From: Pedobacter sp. MC2016-14
GTDB taxonomy: Bacteria; Bacteroidota; Bacteroidia; Sphingobacteriales; Sphingobacteriaceae
DNA length: 64,000 bases
Assembly: GCF_020991475.1 (NCBI RefSeq)
Contig: NZ_JAJMPA010000001.1
Coordinates: 1,736,001-1,800,000, forward strand
Reading direction: 5' to 3'
The notes under the pieces are model-generated. The model saw nothing but the letters and a program-made list of their open reading frames with translations, made no database searches and had not been told where the DNA came from. This document shows, one piece after another, positions 44,573-52,973 of the stretch. A program made the position numbers and the translations under genes. Positions within the stretch are counted from its first letter, which is position 1. The number at the start of each line of letters is the position of its first letter.

Positions 44573-45397
44573 ATGACAATGCAAAAAACAATTTTTATAA
44601 CAGGCGCATCCCGTGGCCTGGGCAGGATATGGGCAGAAGCCTTCCTGAAACGAGGCGATAAGGTTGTGGTGGCGGTGAGAAACCCGGATGCCTTGGCAGA
44701 ACTTTCAAAAAACTATGCTTCAACGTTGCTGGCACTAAAGCTGGATGTCACCGATAGGACTGCATGTTTTGATGCTGTTACCAAAGCGAAGGAGCATTTT
44801 GGCACCATAGATGTCTTGATTAACAACGCTGGCTACGGTCACACAGGTGCCATAGAGGAATTGGAAGAGCATGAAATACGTACACAATTTGAAACTAATG
44901 TTTATGGTTTATTGTGGGTTACCCAGGCAGTTATCCCGATTATGCGCGAACAAAAAAAAGGTCATATTATTCAGGTATCAAGCGCATTGGGTCTGCTCGC
45001 TTTCCCCACATTAGGACTCTATAGTGCATCTAAATTTGCGGTAGAAGGGATTAGTGAAGCTTTGGCCGCAGAAGTTAGTAGCTTCGGCATCAACGTCAGT
45101 ATATTGGAACCTAACGGTTTCAGGACCGATTTTGCCACAACTTCCGGTATACAAAGCAAACCATTAGCTTTTTACGATAAAGTTAGAGAGGGACTTGCTG
45201 CTGGTAATAAATTAGAAGACTGGGGAGTACCGGAAGCTACTGCAGAGGCTGTATTGAAACTGGTTGATGCCGAAACTCCTCCGTTAAGGCTGATCCTGGG
45301 CAGGGTCGGTATCCAGTGGATAAAATATGTTTATGGCCAACGGATGCAAACCTGGGAAGAATGGCAGGAGGTTTCTACTGCTGCTCAGGGAAATTAA
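44573..45397 (+). CDS. Short-chain dehydrogenase/reductase
   Basis: 274 residues, classical SDR: ITGASRGLGR cofactor site, LDVTD, NNAGYGHTGAIEE, catalytic Ser in IIQVSSALG, and YSASK with the Tyr/Lys pair. A basic residue after the first glycine motif (AVRNPD) favours NADPH. The substrate cannot be assigned. It lies 157 bases after the LysR gene and is ended by a hairpin terminator. Confidence 0.93.
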   Translation: MTMQKTIFITGASRGLGRIWAEAFLKRGDKVVVAVRNPDALAELSKNYASTLLALKLDVTDRTACFDAVTKAKEHFGTIDVLINNAGYGHTGAIEELEEHEIRTQFETNVYGLLWVTQAVIPIMREQKKGHIIQVSSALGLLAFPTLGLYSASKFAVEGISEALAAEVSSFGINVSILEPNGFRTDFATTSGIQSKPLAFYDKVREGLAAGNKLEDWGVPEATAEAVLKLVDAETPPLRLILGRVGIQWIKYVYGQRMQTWEEWQEVSTAAQGN

Positions 45398-45410
45398 TAT
45401 CGTATATTAG

Positions 45411-45440
45411 CAGTATCTGTTATGCAGATACTGTTTTTCT
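45411..45440 (+). terminator. Terminator after the SDR gene
   Basis: CAGTATCTG (45411-45419), a five-base loop, CAGATACTG (45425-45433), then TTTTTCTT. It separates the SDR from the AraC gene that starts at 45450. Confidence 0.85.
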
Positions 45441-45449
45441 TAAGTAACT

Positions 45450-46343
45450 ATGAACCACTTCAACAAAATAAGCAGTTTCAGCAATGCAATCGGCATTAAA
45501 GCGCCAGAGCATCCGTTGTTCAGCATTTCCTTCGGTAACAGAGATGAGTGTGCAGGCGACGACATAGAATTTTCAGCCAATTTTTACATCATTTCTTTTC
45601 AGGTGCTGGAGTCCGGTCACATCAGTCATGGTAGAACAAAATTTGACCACGACCGGGGTAGGTTGTTGTTCATTAAACCGAGGCAGACGGTTACTTTTAA
45701 GAATATCAAGTTAAGGGATGAATGTTTTTTAATATTAATCCATGAAGATTTCCTGGCCGGTAGTGCGCTGCATCATGAAATTAAAAATTACGGTTATTTT
45801 GATTATGAGACCGATGAAGCTTTGTACTTGTCGCCAAGTGAGGAAGACATGATCTGGAACCTGGTCGCTACAATGGATAAGGAACATCGCAATAATGCAG
45901 ATGACTTTACAAGAACGATCTTAATTAGTCATCTAGATACGTTACTTAAGTACGCGCAACGTTTTTACAAAAGACAATTTACTAACCGTGCTGAGTTAAC
46001 AGGTACTGTAGCAACAAAATTTTATAAGCTGCTCCAGTCATACTTCGAAACAAAGATGACTCAGGAATTGGGCCTTCCCACCGTCAATTTCATGGCAAAA
46101 AGCTTAAACTTTTCTTCACGCTACCTAAGCGATGTGCTTAAGCAGGAAACAGGAAAAACCACTCTTGAACTTATACACCTTTATATCATTACTGAAGCCA
46201 AGAATCTGTTAAAGGAGGGTGGGATGAATATTGCAGAGATCTCTTATTCGCTGGGGTTTGAGAACCCTACTTATTTTTCAAGGCTATTTAAAAAGGAAGC
46301 CGGAGTTTCGCCTAATTACTTCAGAGATCAGTATTTAAATTAA
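45450..46343 (+). CDS. AraC-family transcriptional regulator
   Basis: 297 residues. The N-terminal ~180 residues are a cupin-like sensor (PLFSISFGNRDEC, FSANFYIISFQVLESGHISHG, RLLFIKPRQTVTF) and the C-terminal 100 a double HTH: FMAKSLNFSSRYLSDVLKQETGKT and ISYSLGFENPTYFSRLFKKEAGVSP. Regulators of this type often sit beside an SDR in Bacteroidota and control it. The effector is unknown. It begins within ten bases of the SDR terminator, so its promoter may overlap that hairpin. Confidence 0.92.
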   Translation: MNHFNKISSFSNAIGIKAPEHPLFSISFGNRDECAGDDIEFSANFYIISFQVLESGHISHGRTKFDHDRGRLLFIKPRQTVTFKNIKLRDECFLILIHEDFLAGSALHHEIKNYGYFDYETDEALYLSPSEEDMIWNLVATMDKEHRNNADDFTRTILISHLDTLLKYAQRFYKRQFTNRAELTGTVATKFYKLLQSYFETKMTQELGLPTVNFMAKSLNFSSRYLSDVLKQETGKTTLELIHLYIITEAKNLLKEGGMNIAEISYSLGFENPTYFSRLFKKEAGVSPNYFRDQYLN

Positions 46344-46508
46344 GCGCCTCTTATTATATGAGGATGGGATGAATTATTCTCAGCCAAACAGTACAAATGT
46401 CGCATCAGCATTAGCACTATTATACCCATAAGTAATAAAACAGAATATTATTATTAACTTACACAGCTTAATCATCTTCTATTCAATCGATAGCTATCAG
46501 CGTAATAT

Positions 46509-47297
46509 ATGACACAACATTCATCACGACGTTCATTTCTTCGATCGGCGGCTTTAGCGTGTGTTGCCAGTAGCCTGCCAATGAAACCGGCACTTGCAAC
46601 GATGGCGCCTACCACTATGGTAGCTGAGCAGGTAAAGGGGCTAACCGTTTTATTTCAAGGCGACTCTATCACCGATGGGAAATGGGGCAGGAATGGAGAT
46701 CTCAATCACATTATGGGACATGGATATGCATTTTCCATTGCCAGTCGGTGGGGGGCAGATTTTCCCTCGCCCGACCTGCGCTTTTACAATCGTGGAATCA
46801 GCGGAAACCGGGTAAGCCAGTTACAGGACCGCTGGCAAACCGATTGCCTGGATCTTCGTCCAAATGTGCTGAGCATATTGGTGGGTATCAATGACGCCGC
46901 CATGCTTATGGAAAAGTCCTCGGTAAGTCGAGAAGACTTTCAAGCATTTGAAGATAGTTATCGTGACCTCTTGACTCAAGTTCGCAAACAAGATCCGAAA
47001 ACACTTATTGTACTTTGTTTGCCATTTTTGGCGTCGGTAGGAAAAGTGAAGGACAAATGGGAGCGATATCAATCCACGGTGAACAGCCTGGCGTTAAGCG
47101 TGCGAAAACTGGCAATCGAATTCGATGCAGTACTTGTCGATTTTCAAATGGTTTTCCAAAAGGCAGCTAAAAGGGCGCCTGATTCGTACTGGATTTGGGA
47201 TGGCATACACCCAACAGTTCCAGGTCATGAGCTAATGGCCAGGGAATGGCTTAAACAGGTAAGCGCCCGGTTAAAATTTTTGAAAAAGTATGCCTAA
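46509..47297 (+). CDS. SGNH/GDSL hydrolase with twin-arginine-type signal
   Basis: 262 residues. RRSFLRSAALACVASSLPM is a Tat-like signal. The four SGNH blocks are present: GDSITDGKWG (catalytic Ser), NRGISGNRVSQL (Gly/Asn oxyanion), VLSILVGINDAAM (Asn) and WDGIHPTVPGHELMA (Asp and His). It should be a periplasmic esterase, for example a carbohydrate acetyl esterase. It stands alone upstream of the metal cluster, with no shared function visible. Confidence 0.9.
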   Translation: MTQHSSRRSFLRSAALACVASSLPMKPALATMAPTTMVAEQVKGLTVLFQGDSITDGKWGRNGDLNHIMGHGYAFSIASRWGADFPSPDLRFYNRGISGNRVSQLQDRWQTDCLDLRPNVLSILVGINDAAMLMEKSSVSREDFQAFEDSYRDLLTQVRKQDPKTLIVLCLPFLASVGKVKDKWERYQSTVNSLALSVRKLAIEFDAVLVDFQMVFQKAAKRAPDSYWIWDGIHPTVPGHELMAREWLKQVSARLKFLKKYA

Positions 47298-47345
47298 TTG
47301 ATGCCAGCTTGGTTTTAAGTATAATTTAGATTAGTTTTGCTGTAG

Positions 47346-47801
47346 ATGATAAGCCGTAAATCTGTTCCAGTAAAAGTAATGTTGCTGCTAATTGTATTCT
47401 TGTTGAACACGGTTGTGGGCTTCGCTTGTGCCATTGGAATTGACATGGGTTTCAATAGTGCTCATCTTGAGCAGGAAAGCGAAGGTCATGGACATCATCA
47501 TTCGCAAACAGAACGCTATGCTCATAATAGTCATCAGCATGTCCAACATCCTAAACAAGATGCGAACAAGGACAACTGTTGTAAGGACGAGGCGGCTAAG
47601 CTTACCAAAAGTGATAAACTGAACAACCCAGTAGTTGACTTAAGCCAGATTTCACTACCATTTATGCTATTGGTTGGAAACGTCTATCCTCAAATTGCCG
47701 AGCTTCGTTTGCCATCAAATGTTTCTAACGCTTATTTCTCCAGACACTGCCGGTCTCCAATAAGAGATGTACGGATTGCCATCCAAAGTTTTCAAATTTG
47801 A
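47346..47801 (+). CDS. His-rich membrane-associated protein (HYC_CC_PP-like)
   Basis: 151 residues. An N-terminal hydrophobic helix (VMLLLIVFLLNTVVGFACAIG) is followed by a histidine-dense stretch (EGHGHHHSQTERYAHNSHQH), a Cys pair (DNCCKDE) and a second hydrophobic part. It resembles the HYC_CC_PP family of Bacteroidota, which sits with copper and heavy-metal genes. The two genes that follow are metal proteins, so a metal-binding or sensing role is likely. The 3' half past DNCCKDE is less conserved-looking. Confidence 0.65.
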   Translation: MISRKSVPVKVMLLLIVFLLNTVVGFACAIGIDMGFNSAHLEQESEGHGHHHSQTERYAHNSHQHVQHPKQDANKDNCCKDEAAKLTKSDKLNNPVVDLSQISLPFMLLVGNVYPQIAELRLPSNVSNAYFSRHCRSPIRDVRIAIQSFQI

Positions 47802-47873
47802 TTTTATAGTTCAATGTTACCGGGAGGCAGATGCCTCTACCAGGAGAATTATGTACTTATTAAATCAAATAAA

Positions 47874-48350
47874 ATGAAGAAAATATTGTTATTAGTTGCC
47901 ATTTTGGCAACAGCATTCACGCAAACAGGGTCTGCACAAGGAAAAATTTCAGGAAACGGAGCAAGCTTGCTTTCGTCATATTACAACGTTAAGGAAGCAC
48001 TAGTTGCAGGTAATGCCGCTTTAGCTGCATCAAAAGCATCGGAACTCGTTAAAGCTGTCGCAGGCAGTGATGAAAAAATTGTTAATAAAGCTGCTAAAAA
48101 GAACCTCTTGAAACATGCTGGTTTAATTGCTGCCAGCAAAGATTTGGATAGCCAGCGCGAAAGCTTCTCTGCTGTTTCAGATGACGTCATTGCTGTTGTT
48201 AAAACCGCAAAGCTTTCCAATGCGCCCGTGTACCAAATGTACTGTCCAATGAAGAAAGGCAGTTGGTTAAGCAGCGACAAAGCCGTGAAAAATCCGTACT
48301 ATGGCAGCGCCATGCTGGATTGCGGAAGTATTGTAGAGACTTACAAATAG
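47874..48350 (+). CDS. DUF3347 metal-efflux-associated protein
   Basis: ATG 47874 (MKKILLLVAILATAF) opens with a signal peptide; the longer frame from 47814 does not. 158 residues. The DUF3347 pattern is seen: SLLSSYYNVKEALVAGNAALAASKASELVKAV, ESFSAVSDDVIAVVKT, then the metal site VYQMYCPMKKGSWLSSDKAVKNPYYGSAML with Met and Cys. This domain also forms part of some CusB-like efflux adaptors, so it probably binds copper or silver ions in the periplasm. Confidence 0.85.
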   Translation: MKKILLLVAILATAFTQTGSAQGKISGNGASLLSSYYNVKEALVAGNAALAASKASELVKAVAGSDEKIVNKAAKKNLLKHAGLIAASKDLDSQRESFSAVSDDVIAVVKTAKLSNAPVYQMYCPMKKGSWLSSDKAVKNPYYGSAMLDCGSIVETYK

Positions 48351-48360
48351 ATTTCGATTT

Positions 48361-48390
48361 AAGCCCCGGTTAACCGCCGGGGTTTATTTA
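48361..48390 (+). terminator. Hairpin between DUF3347 and multicopper oxidase genes
   Basis: CCCCGG (48364-48369) and CCGGGG (48377-48382) followed by TTTATTTA. The T tract is weak, so it may only partly stop transcription into the oxidase gene. Confidence 0.6.
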
Positions 48391-48413
48391 CTACCACGCT
48401 TAATCCTACGATC

Positions 48414-50576
48414 ATGAAACAATTACTAATGGCTTACCTTTTATTGGGTGCTTCTTGCTTCTGCTATGGGCAAAATCCTATATCCACTAAACCCCGAACG
48501 GTACGATATGATCTTTACATTTCGGACACTACGGTAACTTATGGGAAGAAACCAAAACATGCGATTGCCGTCAACGGGCAAATCCCAATGCCTACACTTA
48601 CTTTTACGGAAGGGGATACCGCAGAGATCCATGTGTATAATAGAATGAACACTGGAACTTCACTGCACTGGCATGGCTTATTCTTACCCAATAAAATGGA
48701 CGGTGTACCCTTTTTAACGCAGTTGCCCATTAAACCGCATTCCAGCTACATCTACAAATTCCCGATTGTGCAACATGGCACACATTGGTACCACAGCCAT
48801 AGTGGCTTGCAGGAGCAAATTGGGATGTACGGCGCTTTTATCATCAATAAGAGAGAAGAGATGAAAATCCCCACTTTACCCATTGTGATTAGCGAGTGGA
48901 CGAATATGAAGCCTGAAGAAGTACACCGGAGTTTACACAATGCCACAGATTGGTTTGCCATCCAGAAAGGGGCCACGCAAAGTTATTTGGAAGCCATCAA
49001 AACCCGACATTTTAAAACGAAAGTGGCCAATGAATGGAAGCGGATGAACGCTATGGATGTAAGTGATGTGTATTACGATACTTTCCTCATCAATGGCAAA
49101 AACCAGAATCAGCAACCTCAATTTAAAGCAGGTGATCAAGTCAGGCTGCGCATCGCCAACGCTGGTGCTTCCGATTATTTCTGGCTAAAATATGCAGGAG
49201 GAAAAATTACGGTTGTGGCAACAGATGGAAATGATGTAGAGCCGGTAGAAGTTGACAGGTTGATTATTGCTGTATCGGAGACTTACGACGTCATCGTGAC
49301 CATCCCGAAAAACAAAAGTTATGAGTTTCTCGTGACGCCTGAGGATCGGACTAAATCTGCTTCGCTATGGTTAGGAGATGGAGAGAAGGTTGCTGCTGGA
49401 CCAATGCCGAAATTGGAATATTTTGCGGGCATGAAAATGATGAATGACATGATGGACATGCAGGGCAATATGGTAGATATGCCGGGTATGAAAATGCAGA
49501 ACCAGATCATGGACATGAATACCGTTATGTATCCTGAAGTGAAGCAGTCATCAGAACAGCCGGCCATCAGAACCCTAAACTACAACATGCTTCGGAGCCC
49601 ACAGAAATCAAGATTAGCTAAGGGGCCATGGAAGGAACTTAAATTTGATCTTACGGGGAATATGAACCGTTACGTTTGGACGCTTGACAATAAAACGGTA
49701 TCTGAAAGCGATAAAATCCTGATAAAAAAGGGAGAGAATGTTCGAGTGGTACTTTACAACAACAGTATGATGCGCCATCCGATGCATTTGCACGGGCATG
49801 ATTTTAGGGTACTAAATGGGCAGGGTGCATATGCACCTATGAAAAATGTTTTGGACATTATGCCAATGGAGCGAGATACGATTGAGTTTGCGGCAACTGA
49901 ACCTGGCGGAGATTGGTTTTTTCACTGTCATATCCTTTACCACATGATGAGCGGTATGGGCAGGGTTTTTAGCTATGAGCACTCCGCGCCAAATCCTGAA
50001 ATTCCTGATCCCAGTTACGCCCAACGTAAATTATTTGCCGAAGATCGGTCATTTCATCCCATGGCCACCATTGGCTTGGAAAGTAATGGAAGTGATGGTG
50101 AGTTTATGCTGGCAAATACCCGTTATCGTTTTTCTACAGAGTGGCGTCTTGGTCTTAAATCCCATCATGGAAATGAAAGTGAAACTTATTTTGGCAGATA
50201 TCTGGGCAAGATGCAGTGGCTTTACGCTTTTGTTGGGTTTGATTATCATTATAACCGTATGGACAATGAGGTGGAAAGCAACCTTTTTGGACAGTTGAGC
50301 AATCAGAAAAACCGAAAAGCGGGAGTAATAGGGGTACAATACATTTTGCCGATGCTGGTCACTGCCGAGGCTAGATTAGACACTAAAGGTAAGCTTCGTT
50401 TTCAACTCATGAGGGAAGATGTACCTTTAACCAGCAGGCTGCGGTTAAATCTGATGGGAAACACGGACAGAGAATATATGGCAGGTTTGCGATATATTTT
50501 AACAAAATATTTTTCTTTGTCCACGCATTATGACAGCGATATGGGCTATGGTGCTGGCATCACAGTGACATACTAA
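48414..50576 (+). CDS. Multicopper oxidase fused to C-terminal beta-barrel domain (CopA-CopB-like)
   Basis: 720 residues with a signal peptide (LLMAYLLLGASCFCYGQ). Three cupredoxin domains carry the copper ligands: SLHWHGLF near 84, THWYHSHSGLQ near 124, HPMHLHGHDF near 455, and HCHILYHMMSGMG near 503. A Met-rich stretch (MMNDMMDMQGNMVDMPGMKM) near residue 340 resembles the CopA copper-binding repeats. The last ~180 residues (FHPMATIGLES onward, ending GAGITVTY) alternate like an outer-membrane barrel, as in CopB. It should oxidise Cu(I) in the envelope; the barrel may anchor it in the outer membrane. Confidence 0.88.
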   Translation: MKQLLMAYLLLGASCFCYGQNPISTKPRTVRYDLYISDTTVTYGKKPKHAIAVNGQIPMPTLTFTEGDTAEIHVYNRMNTGTSLHWHGLFLPNKMDGVPFLTQLPIKPHSSYIYKFPIVQHGTHWYHSHSGLQEQIGMYGAFIINKREEMKIPTLPIVISEWTNMKPEEVHRSLHNATDWFAIQKGATQSYLEAIKTRHFKTKVANEWKRMNAMDVSDVYYDTFLINGKNQNQQPQFKAGDQVRLRIANAGASDYFWLKYAGGKITVVATDGNDVEPVEVDRLIIAVSETYDVIVTIPKNKSYEFLVTPEDRTKSASLWLGDGEKVAAGPMPKLEYFAGMKMMNDMMDMQGNMVDMPGMKMQNQIMDMNTVMYPEVKQSSEQPAIRTLNYNMLRSPQKSRLAKGPWKELKFDLTGNMNRYVWTLDNKTVSESDKILIKKGENVRVVLYNNSMMRHPMHLHGHDFRVLNGQGAYAPMKNVLDIMPMERDTIEFAATEPGGDWFFHCHILYHMMSGMGRVFSYEHSAPNPEIPDPSYAQRKLFAEDRSFHPMATIGLESNGSDGEFMLANTRYRFSTEWRLGLKSHHGNESETYFGRYLGKMQWLYAFVGFDYHYNRMDNEVESNLFGQLSNQKNRKAGVIGVQYILPMLVTAEARLDTKGKLRFQLMREDVPLTSRLRLNLMGNTDREYMAGLRYILTKYFSLSTHYDSDMGYGAGITVTY

Positions 50577-50608
50577 ATAAATATGTACATTTGAGACTCA
50601 AGTAAATT

Positions 50609-51199
50609 ATGTTGATTAAGCCCCTTCTGGACGAGAATGAATTGCTGCGTAAAGTTACGATGGGGAATGAGCATGCTTTTAAAATTCTGTACGATCACTA
50701 CCGAAGGTTGGTTTATCCAAGAGCATTTTATTTATTAAAATCTGAGTCGCTTGCCGAGGAAGTCCTCCAGGAAGTGATGCTAAAGCTTTGGCAAACTGCC
50801 GGTAAGCTTAAGGCGGATACGAACCTGGCGGCCTACTTAACAACACTAACCCGTAACCGAAGTTTCACCTTGCTGAAAAGAAAGGCGCTGGAGGCTAAAA
50901 CTGATTTAGAGCTCGGGAAAGGCTGGACAGAGCAAGATAACGGAACGGAAGAAGGGATTTTGCTGGCAGATACAAAAAAACTATTGGCGAAAGGTATTGC
51001 ATTGCTTCCTCCACAACAGAAATTAGTTTATGAACTTTGTCATTTAGAAGGGATGAAATATGAAGAAGCCGCTGAAAAAATGAACCTAAGTGTGGAAACT
51101 GTGAGAGGTTACATGAAACTTGCGCTCCGTTTTTTGCGTGCATACCTTAAAACGCATACAGATGTGGTTGCTCTTTTGGTTATTTTTAAATTATTTTAA
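50609..51199 (+). CDS. ECF RNA polymerase sigma-70 factor
   Basis: 196 residues, with region 2 (AFKILYDHYRRLVYPRAFYLL, LAEEVLQEVMLKLWQ) and region 4 (LLPPQQKLVYELCHLEGMKYEEAAEKMNLSVETVRGYMKLALRFLRAYL). FecI-like group. Its expected partner, the FecR gene at 52974, is 1.8 kb away because of an insertion; the 3' 185 bases of the gene are duplicated just before that FecR. The gene itself looks intact. Confidence 0.92.
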   Translation: MLIKPLLDENELLRKVTMGNEHAFKILYDHYRRLVYPRAFYLLKSESLAEEVLQEVMLKLWQTAGKLKADTNLAAYLTTLTRNRSFTLLKRKALEAKTDLELGKGWTEQDNGTEEGILLADTKKLLAKGIALLPPQQKLVYELCHLEGMKYEEAAEKMNLSVETVRGYMKLALRFLRAYLKTHTDVVALLVIFKLF

Positions 51200-51225
51200 C
51201 TTTTTTTGTTTTTCTATACCCCCTA
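51015..51225 (+). repeat. 211-bp direct repeat, copy 1 (sigma factor 3' end)
   Basis: Covers the last 185 bases of the sigma gene plus 26 bases downstream, from AACAGAAATTAG to ATACCCCCTA. It matches 52640-52850 with only about three substitutions (for example ATATGAAGAAGCCG versus ATACGAAGAAGCGG) and an offset of exactly 1625 bases. Found by aligning both stretches by eye. Confidence 0.95.
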
Positions 51226-51440
51226 CATTTGGTACACTTTATAAAAGTAGTTCTGATGGCTTATGGTGGTCCATAGACAGAGCTGGGCATGGTGGAAGTA
51301 AATTTAAAGTTTTTCAAGAAACAAGTAAGGGCTTGGAATGGCTTAAAGATGCAGATGAATATGGTGATTTTATAATTAACAAACATAAAGGAGCTACTGG
51401 TACTTTCATACCATGGGGCCATCTTAAAACAGTGAAATAA
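51226..51440 (+). pseudogene. Toxin-tip fragment of an RHS-type polymorphic toxin
   Basis: From the repeat boundary the frame reads TFGTLYKSSSDGLWWSIDRAG, then GGSKFKVFQETSKGLEWLKDADEYGDFIINKHKG and ends GTFIPWGHLKTVK. The DGLWW, GLEWxxDADxYG and KHKGxTGxFIPW blocks are familiar from tips of secreted toxins of Bacteroidota. There is no start codon of its own; the open frame runs back only through an alternative frame of the sigma repeat. Only the last ~70 residues of the domain remain. Confidence 0.55.
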
Positions 51441-51498
51441 ATTTAGATTTTTTAGGGATTGTTTCGTTAATTATATTGCCATTTTAATTTATTAAATT

Positions 51499-52041
51499 AT
51501 GAGTATTCTGAAAAAAGTGGATGTGACAGAGGTAATACCATCATGGATTTGCGTCGATTTTTTACCTGATAGTAGTTGCTGTAAAAATGAGATTTATTTA
51601 AAAGAGGGGCTTATTATAGAGGGGCTTATAGAAATGTTCTATGATATATTTAAAAAATATAAGAAGAACATTCAAATTTATAATTATTCATGGTGGGATT
51701 TCTGTTTAGACACTTGGGATCCACGAACAGATCAATATGACTACGAATTGTCGAGAAAATCAGAAGAAACCAAATGGTATTTGCAAATACTATTCGATTC
51801 CAGTATTGAAATCGGCTATGATGCTCTATGTATTTGTAACGATTGGAATATTTTTTTAAAAGCCATATTAAAGTGTTTGACAACTCATAAAGCACCTTAC
51901 AGTCCTATTTTTTTTGATCGAAGCAACAATTTTTTCTTCTATTTTCATCATTCTGGCAGTATTGGTATTTACTACCTTGAGCAAAACGATGCTGTTATTA
52001 AAATACTAGATATTGCAAAACAAAAATATGATTTAAAGTAA
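51499..52041 (+). CDS. Putative immunity protein
   Basis: 180 residues, no signal, AT-rich compared with neighbours. It starts 58 bases after the toxin fragment, the usual place for its immunity gene. The sequence (aromatic-rich: YNYSWWDFCLDTWDPRTDQYDY, APYSPIFFDRSNNFFFYFHHSGS) is not one I recognise. It seems intact although its toxin is truncated. Confidence 0.5.
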   Translation: MSILKKVDVTEVIPSWICVDFLPDSSCCKNEIYLKEGLIIEGLIEMFYDIFKKYKKNIQIYNYSWWDFCLDTWDPRTDQYDYELSRKSEETKWYLQILFDSSIEIGYDALCICNDWNIFLKAILKCLTTHKAPYSPIFFDRSNNFFFYFHHSGSIGIYYLEQNDAVIKILDIAKQKYDLK

Positions 52042-52580
52042 TTGGACGGGTCGGTTACTTCTATGGATAACCTCACCTACAGCAATAAGTCTTCCGGGGC
52101 AATGACAAAAACAAAAACCTAAACTATACTTATAATGACCTGGGTAAAGTACCACATTACTTAGCCTATACGAACCAATATATCAAGTAAAATTATGATG
52201 GCTCCGGTGTTTGCTTAACCAATTAGGTAGTGGACAAGGGCAGCACGATAAAGACAGCTGCTTATATAATGGGTTTTATGGCTGTAATATAATGTGCTGA
52301 GTTATATCAACACCCTCGGGGGCAGGGCGAGGACGCCAGCGGCATTGGCATGTATGAGTATTACATTAAAGATTATCTGGGGAATGTAAGGTGAAGATTT
52401 GAAAATCAGAGCGGTACGGTGGTAGTAAGGCAGGAGAACAGCTTTTGTGCTTTTGGGCTGGTGCACAATTCGTCTCCTGTAATATCAGGTACGGTTAAAG
52501 AGGGTTACAGCCGGAGCATTACGGGATATAACGGCAATACTACAGTTACCTTGCTGATTATTTTGGATAAAAAACTTTGG
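52042..52580 (+). pseudogene. Decayed RHS core remnant
   Basis: Broken pieces of the same RHS core as the one at 18.4-19.8 kb: SMDNLTYSNKSSG, YTYNDLGKV, NYDGSGVCLTN, IKTAAYIMGFMAV, GMYEYYIKDYLGNVR, GTVVVRQENSFCAFGLVHNSSPVISG. These correspond to 18878-19430. There are at least five in-frame stops, frameshifts and one internal deletion after AAGTCTTCCGGGG. It follows the putative immunity gene without a gap, in the order tip-immunity-core expected for a displaced older RHS module. The tail (52500-52580) is not obviously RHS. Confidence 0.8.
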
Positions 52581-52639
52581 TCAGCTTGAGCTTAGAATTA
52601 ATCTGCAAGGAGTTGATTGAGGTATAAAATTCGTAGCTT

Positions 52640-52850
52640 AACAGAAATTAGTTTATGAACTTTGTCATTTAGAAGGGATGAAATACGAAGAAGCGGCTGA
52701 AAAAATGAACCTAAGTGTGGAAACTGTGAGAGGTTACATGAAACTTGCGCTCCGTTTTTTGCGTGCATACCTTAAAACGCATACAGATGTGGTTGCTCTT
52801 TTGGTTATTTTTAAATTATTTTAACTTTTTTTGTTTTTCCATACCCCCTA
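52640..52850 (+). repeat. 211-bp direct repeat, copy 2 (sigma factor 3' end)
   Basis: A second copy of the end of the sigma gene (region 4) with its downstream bases, leading straight into the FecR leader. It contains no start codon for a useful sigma protein. The remaining 52851-52973 is the FecR leader; I saw no further gene in it. Confidence 0.95.
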
Positions 52851-52973
52851 AATCATTTTTCGGTGGTTGTTGTTAAAAAAGGGGAGTTACATTTGGAAAA
52901 TATCGACAAAATAGCTCAAAAGTATATCTTCTGGGTGTGTAAAATAGATTAAAATAAGTTATATAAATAATAT

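Noticed and set aside
51120..51225. Using the ATG at 51120 as a genuine start for the toxin fragment
   Set aside because: That part is an alternative frame of the sigma factor 3' end inside the direct repeat; the toxin-like sequence begins only after the repeat boundary.
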